NCBI GenBank assembly: GCA_900095095.1 | Contig: FMBT01000325.1 | Coordinates: 62,001 to 126,000 of the forward strand | Source of the DNA: Fragilariopsis cylindrus CCMP1102 | Lineage: Eukaryota; Bacillariophyta; Bacillariophyceae; Bacillariales; Bacillariaceae | Direction: 5' to 3' | Length of the DNA: 64,000 bases | Shown here: piece after piece, positions 11,064 to 21,171 of the stretch | Numbering within the stretch: the first letter of the stretch is position 1 | Layout of the letters: each line of letters starts with the position of its first letter | Program-made: the position numbers and the translations under genes | The notes under the pieces: model-generated | What the model saw: only the letters and a program-made list of their open reading frames with translations | What the model was told of the DNA's origin: nothing | The model's database searches: none

Positions 11064-14000
11064 TTAGAGTCCGAACCTACCAATTCCTTCCGATAGATTT
11101 GCTTTTTCTACTAGACGATTCTCAAAAGTCTCCCTCCACTCATCAAGAACGGTAAAGTCAAAAATTAGATCACGGGGGTTGTCGACCATAGCCCAACCGT
11201 AGTCAGATTTTTTCCATTGTTCCTCCAATGTGTCTCTGAGCTCCTCATTCACGCAATACCTAGAATCTGGATCTACAGAAGTAGACCATGATGTCTTCAT
11301 ATCATCTAGCACAATAATATCAACCTTCGACCACCAGTCATCCGTTAAGACAGGAATCCCCGAAGAAACTTTCAATACACCCATCTTCAGCAACGCAATC
11401 AATTCGTCGTAAAGTCCAGAGCTCGCAGGAGATAAAAAGTGAACAGCCAAACAGAATTGATCTAAGATATCGTTGGATATTTTTAATTTAGATGGTGATT
11501 GAGTAACGATAGAGTCTTCGAATTGTCGGAATGTTCCTGGCATAGATGATACTTCATTCCTCGTCGATTTAGAAGGGCTCAATCCGAACTGGATATTTTC
11601 AAAGGGGAAGGAGTCTGGAACCCGATTTGTTGAATGAGTCGTCTCCAACTGGTCGTTGTCGTCAGAATGAACTGCGTGAAATACCTCCCACCTCCATGCG
11701 TATTCATCTTTGTCTGGTTCGCGATAGCAATGTCCCCAGGTTTTGCTCACATATTCGAGCATTCTCATTAGATATCGCATGCAAAACTTCGGGTTTCCTC
11801 TCCGGTAAGTTTTTGACGTTTCTTGCCACCACATCTGTTCTGATCCTCGGAATCGCGTTTTCCTAAACACATCAAGGGAACGTCATCGTTATCCATGTCT
11901 TCGTCCTCCTCTTCCTCTTCCTCGTCGTCAATAGAGGAAGAAAATTCTCTTTGCAATTCAAAAATCAAAGATAAAACTATTACTGTCAAGTTGGGAGCAA
12001 ATACTGCTTGACGAAGTTCTTTGACTTGGATTTCTTCCATTTTAGAAACAAAACGTGCTTCAATTGACTCGTTCTCTGATGTGTTTTTAAGCTTTACTAT
12101 CCTTTTCTTGAATGCAGATTCTACCGTGTTCAAGTCTTTTGATGACGAACTGTTTAAGTAGTTTTTGGTCTTATGTTTCCGTAGCTCAACCAATTCCTCT
12201 TTTGATAAACGTTTTTGAAGGTTCCGATACAACGTGCATTTCGGGTCAAAGAGAAACTCGTGGTCCTGCTGTTTGCACCTGCACCCTCTCGACGGACGAG
12301 GCAATTGTCGCATGGCATTCCGTTCGACGTCAGAACAGAAAGGAATTTTTTCATCTCCAAATTCCTCATGCAGTTTTTTGTTCCAAAACTCTCTGCCTTT
12401 TTCTGTGAGGTTATAATCTAGTAGTCGTGTAAGGTGCAACCATTTATTTTTTAAAGTAGCTACTGGCCTGTGCGTTAGTTCGGTATCGTGCAGCGAGGTA
12501 CCCATCCGAAATATAGCAGCGATCTGGTGCAATGCATTATCTCGGATGTCTTGCCCAAGCACACGATTTGAACTATGAAGGGAGTTCCAGATAATGTTTG
12601 AAAGTGTAAAAAGTTCAGTGGGATTAAACATCATCGAAGAGTTTTCCGGTGGTGGTGGTGGAGAAGGGGAACCGGAATCTTTGGCGAGGGGACCATTGCT
12701 GATGTCAGAGACTCCGTATTCGTGTTTTCTACTTTTGTCAATTTGACAGGAGCAACGATTGCTTTCTTTCTCGCCACAATAACTTTGGTTTGAATTAGCG
12801 TTTCGTTCAATTTTTTCGATTGACTGGTATAGACTCCGCAAGCATCCTTGAACCTCATCCCCTCTAATTTCAGACCGCCAATCTCGATCACAATATCTCC
12901 AGAACACAGTAAAAACTGTGGATCGATATCTGATCTACGACTGTTTTGTTTGTCGGCATCCGTCACCAGCATGACAGAAAAGTTGACTCGACGACGCCTC
13001 TTTTTCTTAGGTAGCACAGATACTGCAGGTACTACGGACGATAACATTATAGGGCTATTAGATGTCGTCGTCTTATCTGCCACCTTCTCACAAGTTACGA
13101 CATCAACCATCAAAGACGTCGAATTGTTCACTTGCTTTGTTTCATCGATTTTGCTGTTGTTGATAATGATGTCGTTGATGATGCTGTTGATGACGCTTTT
13201 GATGATAGTATCGTTATTTTGCATATCGTCATCTTTCTTCTCGCATTTACTACCACTCGTATCGTTGACCGAGTTAGGGCTATTAGATGTCATCGTCTTA
13301 TCTGCCATCTTCTCACAAGTTACAACATCAGCCATCAAAGACGTCGAATTGTTCACATGCTTCGTTTCGTCGATTTTGCTGTTGTTGATGATAATGTCGT
13401 TGATGATGCTGTTGATGACGCTGTTGATGATAGTATCATTAGTTTGTATATCGTCATCTTTCTTCTCGCATTTACTACCACTCGTATCGTTGATCGAGTT
13501 CGAAGACAAATTATCGGTCGGAGTTTTCTGATCAAGCTTTGATATTAATGCATATTCTTTACTTCCATGTTCGTTACTGGTACGATCCGTGGATGCGTCT
13601 TTAATTTTACCTTGGACATCGATTGCTGAATGATCCTTCGGTTGATTCATTTTTTGTTGAGTTTCAAACCAATCTGAATCCACCAATGCTGAAGTTGTGC
13701 GCAATTCCAAATTTACACCGAATGATTGTTCCGTTCGAGGATCACGAACCAGCATTACCGTCACGAGATGTCGGTCTTGGTTCGCAAAAGGAGATGGGTC
13801 ATCCAACGGTGCACACAGTCGAGACGGTAGAACTGGTTTAGACGATTTCGGTCTTTTCGACACGGATGTAGTCTTTGTGGAGTGACGCGCATTCCAGAAC
13901 ATCGGCGGGGGTGGTGGTGGTGGTGGTGGGGGGAGCAAAGAAAAAGCTCCAGGCATGGAATAGCTGTTCATCGCGATGTTCCATTGAGGCATATACGGTG

Positions 14001-15585
14001 CGGTGTGTGTTGGTGCCCCATAATATTGGGGCATTAATCCATATCCCGCACGAGCAGCAGTAGCAGCCGTACCCAGATACGATGCTGATGCTGATGCTGA
14101 TGCAAATGCTGATGATGCTACTATTTTCGGAACTACGGTAACTCCAGTGGATGCGATGAGTGTAGATTCAGATAATTTATCGTCGCTATCGGTCTTCACA
14201 TCTCGAGTACTACTCATATTGCTGCTAATGCTTGCATTAGTTGCAATAGGTACTGCTATATTTCCCAACCCTCGAGAAAACGAAGAGGCGATTGCTTTGG
14301 CTTCAGTACATGGTTGTACCAAGTCCATTCCTGATTCTTTTGTTGTGCTACAATCGGTGATGGCTGTGTCGATAGTAGCAACGGGAGCAGAATAAGCAGT
14401 AGAAGGAGCAATAACAGAGACATGCGAAGACTTCGTTTCTACGGGAGTAATTGCATTACTGGTAGTAGTGATTGGTTCAATGTTCGAATTATGAAAAGTA
14501 TTACTTGGTACTGGTGACGGTGGAAGTGGAAGCGGAAGCGGAGCGGGAAAATATACCCCATTCGTATGTTGATTTTGTGCTTGGTACGGCTGATGCTGTT
14601 GTTGTTGTTGATGATGATATTGATCATACTGTTGACTTGGGTTTATTTGCTGCTGATGTAGTTGTTGCTGGTGGGGATAGTATTGCAAATGTTGATGTTG
14701 ATGTTGTTGTTGATGCTGCTGCTGCTGCTGCTGCTGCTGTTGAAGGTAGTGGATTCGTTGCTGCTGTTGCAACCAATTCTGTTGCTGAATCTTCCAAGCC
14801 TGCAATTCCCGCCGGTACTTATCTTCTGCTTTTGTTCGCTCTTCTTCAATTTTTTGTTCCATTCGGATACGTCGGTCTTCTTCCTTTTGAAGTTTCTCTT
14901 TTTGTCTTTGTTCTCGTTCTAATTCCTTTTCACGTTGCTTACGTTCTCGTTCACATTTTTTCTCAATCCGTTCTTGTTCTTTAAGAGCAATGAGACGTTC
15001 TCGTTCGGCTTGTTTCTGTAGCCTAGCCTTTTCCTGAGCAGCAAAAAAAACTTTTCGACGTTCTTCATCAGCTTTTAGTTCCACCAAACGACGACGTCGA
15101 CGTTCCTCAGTTTCTCTTTGAAGCTTTTGAAGTTGTTTCCCCTTCTTAAGCGCGGCAATTTCTTGTTTCAATCGTTGCTTTACCGATAACTTTGATCTGT
15201 TAACGTTAACAACGGCATTACTGTTATTGCTGCTGCGTACTGGGGTTGCAGTGGCAACATGATTCGGATTCGGCTTCTTATTCTTATTTCCCGTCGTCTT
15301 TAATGACGAAGATGGGGTAATCGAAGACGGACGTGCTTTAGTCGGTACGGTTGTACGGACTGGAGGAGAGGAATATACAGCAGTAGTAGTAGTAGTAGTA
15401 GTCCTAGTAGTAGTAGCAGCAGTAGCAGTAGTAGAGCTTGAAATAGAAGGGGAAACCCTATTAGTCGTTACAGCTTTCTTAGGTGTAATGTGGGAGGGAC
15501 GAGGTAATGATGAGCCACCGCCTGATGCTGATGCTGATGCTGGCACCGACTTTTTCTTTTTCAGGTAAGGATTGACGATAACCAT
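11064..15585 (-). CDS. Large coiled-coil, polyQ and split-PDZ protein with Cys motif; frame broken twice
   Basis: Three minus-strand frames read as one protein: 15585 to about 12700, about 12740 to 11800, and about 11850 to 11064. In order it has a basic Ser/Thr-rich N-terminus, a charged coiled coil (about residues 130-270, KQEIAALKKGKQLQKLQRET), a poly-Gln segment, a proline run and then PDZ-like halves. The first half (VMLVRDPRTEQSFGVNL) and second half (LLCSGDIVIEIGGLKLEGM) are separated by some 300 low-complexity residues that include a tandem duplication. The middle frame holds RGCRCKQQDHEFLFDPKC, a possible zinc site, and a basic KKRQKL cluster. Both frame changes are cured by adding one base, and I found no convincing intron at either. 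It could instead be two adjacent genes. Function is unknown; nuclear scaffold or regulator is a guess. Confidence 0.65.
13051..13500 (-). repeat. 225-bp in-frame tandem duplication inside the PDZ-protein gene
   Basis: Two copies (13051-13275 and 13276-13500) are near-identical and exactly 225 bp apart, so the duplication adds 75 residues without shifting frame. Each encodes a segment with SGSKCEKKDDD, INSIINDIIINNSKIDETK and VNNSTSLM. It lies in the insert that separates the two PDZ-like halves. Confidence 0.9.
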
Positions 15586-16075
15586 CTTCTTTCGTTGTGG
15601 CGTCGATCACAGTAGATTATCCGGAACGATGATTAGTCTACTTGTACAGTAATGTAATGTTAGTAAACAAGCAGGTATTAGCATAATATTTAGTGATTAA
15701 TTTTATATTTCAATAACATCACAAATCACAATACAAATAAAATAAACGCAGCATTGGAAAAATCGAAATGGCACAAAGTCCGCGCCAATACATAATTAAT
15801 CATCGCATCCCTAACTCTTAAGTATCAAAAAACGCGAAAACAAAAACCCTAACCCTAATAAGATCAAAAGATTTTTTTACAGCACACCGCACGATCGATC
15901 ACATCATCAATCATCGGATGTCAAAAAACACCGTACCTTGTTCGAATATATGATGTATTACAGTAGATTTGGAATTTGGAAGGCGAGATAAAAGTAAGAC
16001 TCGACTCTGTACAAGTACATTGTGCAAGACATACATTTCTAAATTATTACATCAACAATACGGCCTGTCAGTATC
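15586..16075. promoter_or_regulatory. Divergent promoter region with telo-box-like motif
   Basis: 490 nt between the starts of the minus-strand PDZ gene and the plus-strand MsrA gene, so both promoters must lie here. AAACCCTAACCCTAA at 15844-15858 is two telomere-type repeats, the form known in plants as a telo-box promoter element. Its use here is inferred from position only. Confidence 0.4.
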
Positions 16076-16405
16076 ATGATAGCTTTACGTTCCCTCTTGA
16101 CTGGTGTTAATCTCTCGTTATGTCTCTTCTCTTGCTACGCCTTTCAACCATTGCCATTATCATCTACTAATGGAAGAAGTAAAATGTTTTCGAGACGTAA
16201 TGAAGAACAACGTCTAAAGAACGGAATTATTGGGAACGACGACGATAGCGGCAACAATAACGAAATCGATATTGTTGATACACGCATTGAGAGACGATCC
16301 TTTGTCGAAAGTACTCTCCTTGCGTCATCGTCACTCGTCGCTGCTTCTTTGTTATCGCCGGTAATAGCATTTGCGGAAGACGAAGAAACAACAAGTACAT
16401 CCATA

Positions 16406-16437
<32 letters not shown>

Positions 16438-17372
16438 CGGTGACAGTGATGAACTTATTGATGTATATTTTGGCTGCGGATGTGTAAGTTTTTCAATTTC
16501 GAATATTTTTCAACCCATAAATATTATTTCTGTTTCCGCATACCGCATTCGTATTTTTTCATGCAAGTATGACGTATTTTTTTTTTCTCCCTCTTTTTTT
16601 AACTTAAGTTCCTTTTTTCTGTTTTGCATGTTGCATTTGACATACTGTATCAAATATAATTACTCTTGGTTTATTCTTGGTTTCTTATAGTTCTGGCACG
16701 TCCAGCACGAGATGGTCGAAGCGGAACGAAAATTGTTAGGACGTGACGATAAAATGCTTACTAGCAGGGCTGGTTACGCTGGAGGAAATCTAGGAATGAA
16801 AGATGGGAAGGTGTACGTTGTGATATAAATTATCGTACTATCTTTCATTTCTTTTTCTGTGACTATTTTCTAATGTATTACTTTTTCCTTCTCGTTGTTT
16901 CAGATGTTATCACAACTTAGCAATGGTCTCTGACTATGGAAAATTGGGCCATGCCGAAATCGTTTCGATTCGTATCCCATCGTCAAAATTCAAAGACTTT
17001 GCCATTGAATACTGCAAGCTATTTAAAGATGGGATGCGTCCTGATCAGGGGGGTGATCGTGGCCTGGAATATCGTAACGTTGTAGGATTTAAGGGTGGGG
17101 CTAAGAATAAGGATTTAGCAGCGCAATTGGTTGACGCATCAAAAGAAGTTGGTGATCAACTTGATTTTGCAGTCGGTAAAGGTAGTGATAAAGACATCGC
17201 TACTGTAGTTTGGATCATGGATAACACTAAATATCCGGCGTTCGTAGGTGAACAATACCATCAATTCCACGACGGCTTTAACTTCGGTGAAAACTATCCT
17301 AATTCATACAACTCATTGGCAGAACAGTACCACAAAGCCGGAGAAGACTTTGGAAAATGTCCCAGGGTATAA
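16076..17372 (+). CDS. MSRA: Plastid peptide-methionine (S)-S-oxide reductase MsrA, three exons
   Basis: Exons 16076-16483, 16691-16812 and 16904-17372; introns GTAAGT to TAG and GTACGT to CAG. The splices restore frame and give 332 residues. The catalytic motif is assembled across intron 1 as YFGCGCFWHVQHE. RAGYAGG, VCYHN and GHAEIVSI follow, all diagnostic of MsrA, which uses thioredoxin to reduce methionine-S-sulfoxide. The N-terminus is a signal peptide (LTGVNLSLCLFSCYAFQPLP) with an AF-type cleavage site, the diatom plastid signal. A second segment begins with twin arginines (ERRSFVEST), then a hydrophobic stretch and PVIAFAEDE with an A-x-A-type site, typical of Tat import into the thylakoid lumen. 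A Ser run and an acidic linker precede the enzyme domain. The family is certain; lumen location is inferred. Confidence 0.95.
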
Positions 17373-17802
17373 GACAAACGAAAATTGTTTAAAAATGCTG
17401 TTTAGGTAAAATATACGGTAACTGTATCTATAATATAAGTAGTTATCATTTAATGTTAAATGTTTACATTGTGTGAGAATTCCGTTCGTGTGCTATGGGT
17501 GATGGTTTGTTATTCTGGGTGGTACAGAGTCATCTTGGTGACACGATGACAAGAGCCAGCATGAAAATAGAAAAATGATGTGGATAGTGTGCTTGCCAAC
17601 GACTGTTCACCCTTGCATTTGAAAATCATTGTTTTTCGAGTGTCCGACTTAGATCGATTCAATAATAAGTTAGAATTAACTCTTTATCGACGTGCATGCT
17701 ATATAATTCGTAAAAGCACACTTTTCTTTTGGCGCAAAATTCGGTCGGTTGTAGAAGATATTTGTTACTACAACCTAACAGATAAATATGAAGTATAACC
17801 AT
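17373..17802. other. Convergent intergenic spacer, 430 nt
   Basis: Lies between the ends of the MsrA gene (plus) and the PPR gene (minus). It should contain two polyadenylation regions. I see no gene or repeat. Confidence 0.4.
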
Positions 17803-19428
17803 CTATACTTCAGCTCGCTTCCCGGATACTTTTCTACGATAATCATTCCTTTCCTTCACATTACGCGACCAATCTTCTGGCAAAGTTCCCTTGTTATAGC
17901 CTTGCATAAGATGATGGTAATCCTTGGGTGAACCTATTTCTCGGAGACGAATCAATACCATATCTCCGACACATCCGTTTTTCACAGCCTCACCAAGAAT
18001 TTCTTTCGCCCATCGTTGGCGTTCTTTACTGTTATGTGGTAGTAGCTTTGTTACGCACTTCAACATCGTTCCGTACGTTACATGGTTCGGCGATCCGTAT
18101 TCCACACTGTTCTTGATGAGTTCCTTGTAGGTAGAAACTGCAACATTGAACGCCTTCAATTTTTCTGTTCTATCACCAGATTCTGTTGCGCAACTTGACA
18201 AGACGGTGGTGAAACCATAAACGTCCGGTCTACAATTCTCGCTTCCGGTCTTTCCGTTTAAAGACGAATAATAGTTTAATTGTCGGTCAAGGATACTACG
18301 GGTTTTCTTATAGGCACCCTTACGCTGGCTGCGTGCCCAGCATCCCATGACAGTATTGAACAAAAGAGTTTCTGGTTTCCATGACAGATCCCCACTTTTA
18401 ACGTTTTTCTCGATTGATTTGAGGATATTATCGGCCTTCGGTGCCGCTCTAGCATCATCTTTGTGTCGTGCTAAGGTCTTTAGAACCAATGAGTATGAAA
18501 CTCGATCTGGTTCCAATCTTTTATTGCCTTCCACGAAAAATGATTTTTCCATGAAGTTTAAGATATCACATGACCGCTGCCATGATGTTGTGGAGGGTTT
18601 AGAAGAGAACGATGACGGAGATGATAATAGAGAGAGTGATGCACATCCCCATGCCCCCAACACGGCATTATAACTCAACGTTCTTGGTTGCACAAGGGAT
18701 ATATATTCGGTCTGACTCAACGTTTCCATCTTCGATAGTAGAAGTTCCGCGTAAATTGGTGCTTGTTCGTGACTATTTCGAGCCCAACTCTGCAACACAG
18801 TATCGTAACACATTTGATCAGGTAGGGCAAGGTCGTTCTTTCCTTTGTTGTATAGGGAATTCATCCAGTCGAGGACCCTTTGTGCACGAAACGAACTTAA
18901 GGATTTACCTCCAGCATGCTTCCACGCTTGAAGGACGATTTTGAAAGATCCTAAATCTGGTTGGATTTGAGGAGAATTACCGGTCTCATATTCAGTTTGC
19001 ATTTGTGTCAATATTTGTTCACAACGTTCAGCGGCAAACGTACCCTCTCCACTTCGTGCCCAACTTTCTAACATACAATTATAATCATTGGTTGTTGGAC
19101 TGGCCTTGACGTTGCCCACCAAAACGACTTCGTCGACGAGTCGTTTCACAAGATTCTCAACGGCAACTGCATTTTCTTTCGAAGTGGTTTTGGTTGCGGT
19201 AGTAGACCAACCCTTCATGATACGATGAGAATCGGCGATCATTGCGTCGGTGAGCATAGGTGACTCAATAATTTCACCAGTGATTTGTTTCAGAAATTCG
19301 AGTGCACGGGGTGCTGGTACAGCCGATTTATGATTCACGTATGCAGAGACTGGTGAAAGAAACCATTGACACAAGAATATTGTCAGCAGTGGCAAGAACG
19401 ACGATCTTGATGAAACATTATTCATCAT
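17803..19428 (-). CDS. Pentatricopeptide repeat (PPR) protein, probably organellar
   Basis: A single-exon protein of 541 residues from the first ATG (19428); the open frame runs further upstream but only from a TTG. The start gives MMNNVSSRSSFLPLLTIFLC, a signal-peptide-like hydrophobic leader ending SPVSAYVNHKS. The body is a series of 35-residue helical pairs with PPR signatures: DYNCMLESWARSG, GSFKIVLQAWKHAGG, CYDTVLQSWARNS, SYNAVLGAWG, SYSLVLKTLARH, LFNTVMGCWARS and GFTTVLSSCATES. PPR proteins bind organelle RNA in a sequence-specific way and act in its processing or translation. The leader favours the plastid, but the AY in place of AF at the cleavage site leaves that open. No frame damage. 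Confidence 0.9.
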   Translation of the reverse strand: MMNNVSSRSSFLPLLTIFLCQWFLSPVSAYVNHKSAVPAPRALEFLKQITGEIIESPMLTDAMIADSHRIMKGWSTTATKTTSKENAVAVENLVKRLVDEVVLVGNVKASPTTNDYNCMLESWARSGEGTFAAERCEQILTQMQTEYETGNSPQIQPDLGSFKIVLQAWKHAGGKSLSSFRAQRVLDWMNSLYNKGKNDLALPDQMCYDTVLQSWARNSHEQAPIYAELLLSKMETLSQTEYISLVQPRTLSYNAVLGAWGCASLSLLSSPSSFSSKPSTTSWQRSCDILNFMEKSFFVEGNKRLEPDRVSYSLVLKTLARHKDDARAAPKADNILKSIEKNVKSGDLSWKPETLLFNTVMGCWARSQRKGAYKKTRSILDRQLNYYSSLNGKTGSENCRPDVYGFTTVLSSCATESGDRTEKLKAFNVAVSTYKELIKNSVEYGSPNHVTYGTMLKCVTKLLPHNSKERQRWAKEILGEAVKNGCVGDMVLIRLREIGSPKDYHHLMQGYNKGTLPEDWSRNVKERNDYRRKVSGKRAEV

Positions 19429-19500
19429 GATGCTTTTACTAGTTGTTTGGGGAGAATTAAAATATTGCCGTTGGTCAAGATATAGTTTTGTCTTCGTCAA

Positions 19501-21171
19501 TCTTTCTTTTTATGAAGACGTTTCTCTTCGTCGATCTTTCTTTCTATAGGAATATACTGTGTTACTTTTTATGAAAGCGAATAGATAGTAGATGGAAGAA
19601 TTGATACGATTGATTATGCTCGGTTGGAATAAGAATTGTGAACTTCATATCTAGTTCTTTGCCAATAAATTTAATCACCATTCTTGTTCCGATATGATTT
19701 TCGTAGTGTGACTCACTCATTGTCTCTAAAATCAGCGCGCAAATTTTCTAGTCAGAATTTGATTGGTTTGAAAAATAAAGGGAGAAGGCTAATGTGTGAG
19801 TCATCCCACTACGAGTCGCCTATTGGCTTAATTTATTGGGTTCGCCTTGATTTATTGACATGTATTCTTGTGACGTCAGCAAGAAGCCCCAAATTCCGAC
19901 GTATACTGTAGTAGAGAACATCATGATAATATTACTACTACAGTACAAGTAATACAAATTAATAATAATGTTTACTGATTTAGAAGATGCTTCTGCTGAC
20001 AAAGTACAGGCTTACTTAGAGAAGTGACAATGGGTCGATGAAAAGAAAGAGTGAGACAATTAACTATGAAAGCAACCTTCGCACAAAATCATCTTTGTAA
20101 ATGGATCCTGAAAGCCTATATTATAGTTGTTTTGTGCTAGCTGGCGGGTATGTGTATATGATGGATGACGGTAGTGTTTCCTTGATACCAACAAACATTT
20201 ATTCAATGGACCAATCCTGGTGCAATTGAATTAGACCAAGTTGTCAAGAAAAACTTGATGGTGTGAGGTCAGCACAGAGACTGCAGTGGCATCAACAACA
20301 TCTATGAATGGGTCACCCATAACATCCATCTATCCACTTACACATATCAATGCTGGTAATAGTATAACAGTAAAAGATGTCATCATAACATATCATAACT
20401 ATCAGACAATTGAACAGAACGGATGATTGATCAGCGCTTTTCTAACCCGTTAAGATCAAATAGAACAGAAACAAATATGCAAAAGTTAAGAGATTATCTG
20501 GCAAAATATCTTACTGGTTCTCAATCAGAGACATGTAAACACATATTGTATGTTATATGTGTGAGTGGCAAATGTCCAAAAACTTTGCTAGGAAGACCCA
20601 AAGCTGAAGTGTGACCTGCACATTGGCAGCTAAGTTTTCAAGAGCTCTGGCAGCTTTTGACAAAATGCTCTCTTCTCAGTAGTACTCATGACATCAGATT
20701 TCACACTCTTTCTATGGATGCAATTCCAGATACCTACTACATATATATAGCACATATAAATTTTTAAAGAATAAAATAAAAGTAACTTAGAGGCGAGAAG
20801 CACATCACATAACTGGCTGTAAAATAACTCATTTTGTTTCTCATAAAATACTGTTTATCTTTTAGCGCATTTCGCGCCTCTAATCGGTTAAAAACAAAGA
20901 CCAACAATTTCAATGGTGCAAAATAGTTGTGCAGCAACGATCTAATATATATCTCTATCATTATCTCACCGCCTTCCTATTGTTTACGTAGTAGGCTACA
21001 ATATTCGAAGGGATTGCTATTTATCTATCTGCAACGTACACCTTTTCTAAATGAAATAGCTGTGAACCGTTCGAGTGCAACTATAGTACGTAACGGACCA
21101 CTACTCTATGTGTATGCGATCAAGAAGAAGGGAATAAAGATCTCGTCCAGTGAATATATATTATTGAAATA
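19501..21171. other. Gene-poor region, 1.67 kb
   Basis: AT-rich DNA between the divergent PPR and SET-domain genes. Short frames do not resemble proteins. Small inverted matches flank 20789-20885 (TTAGAGGCGAGAA and TTCGCGCCTCTAA), which could be the ends of a tiny element. The last 200 nt should be the promoter of the SET gene. Nothing else can be supported. Confidence 0.4.

Noticed and set aside
12631-12907. A normal spliceosomal intron explaining the PDZ-gene frame change
   Set aside because: Donor/acceptor pairs that fix the frame either use poor donors and remove part of the PDZ-like domain, or are too short; a missing base is simpler.
12848-14984. Several plus-strand frames up to 227 codons opposite the PDZ gene
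   Set aside because: Antisense shadows of low-complexity coding DNA (hydrophobic mirror of Asn/Asp/Ser codons).
20423-20614. Short frame in the 19.5-21.2 kb gap
   Set aside because: 63 codons, no protein-like pattern and no upstream context.
20789-20885. Possible tiny inverted-repeat element (TTAGAGGCGAGAA ends)
   Set aside because: Arms are only 13 bp with a mismatch and no clear target duplication; too weak to call mobile.
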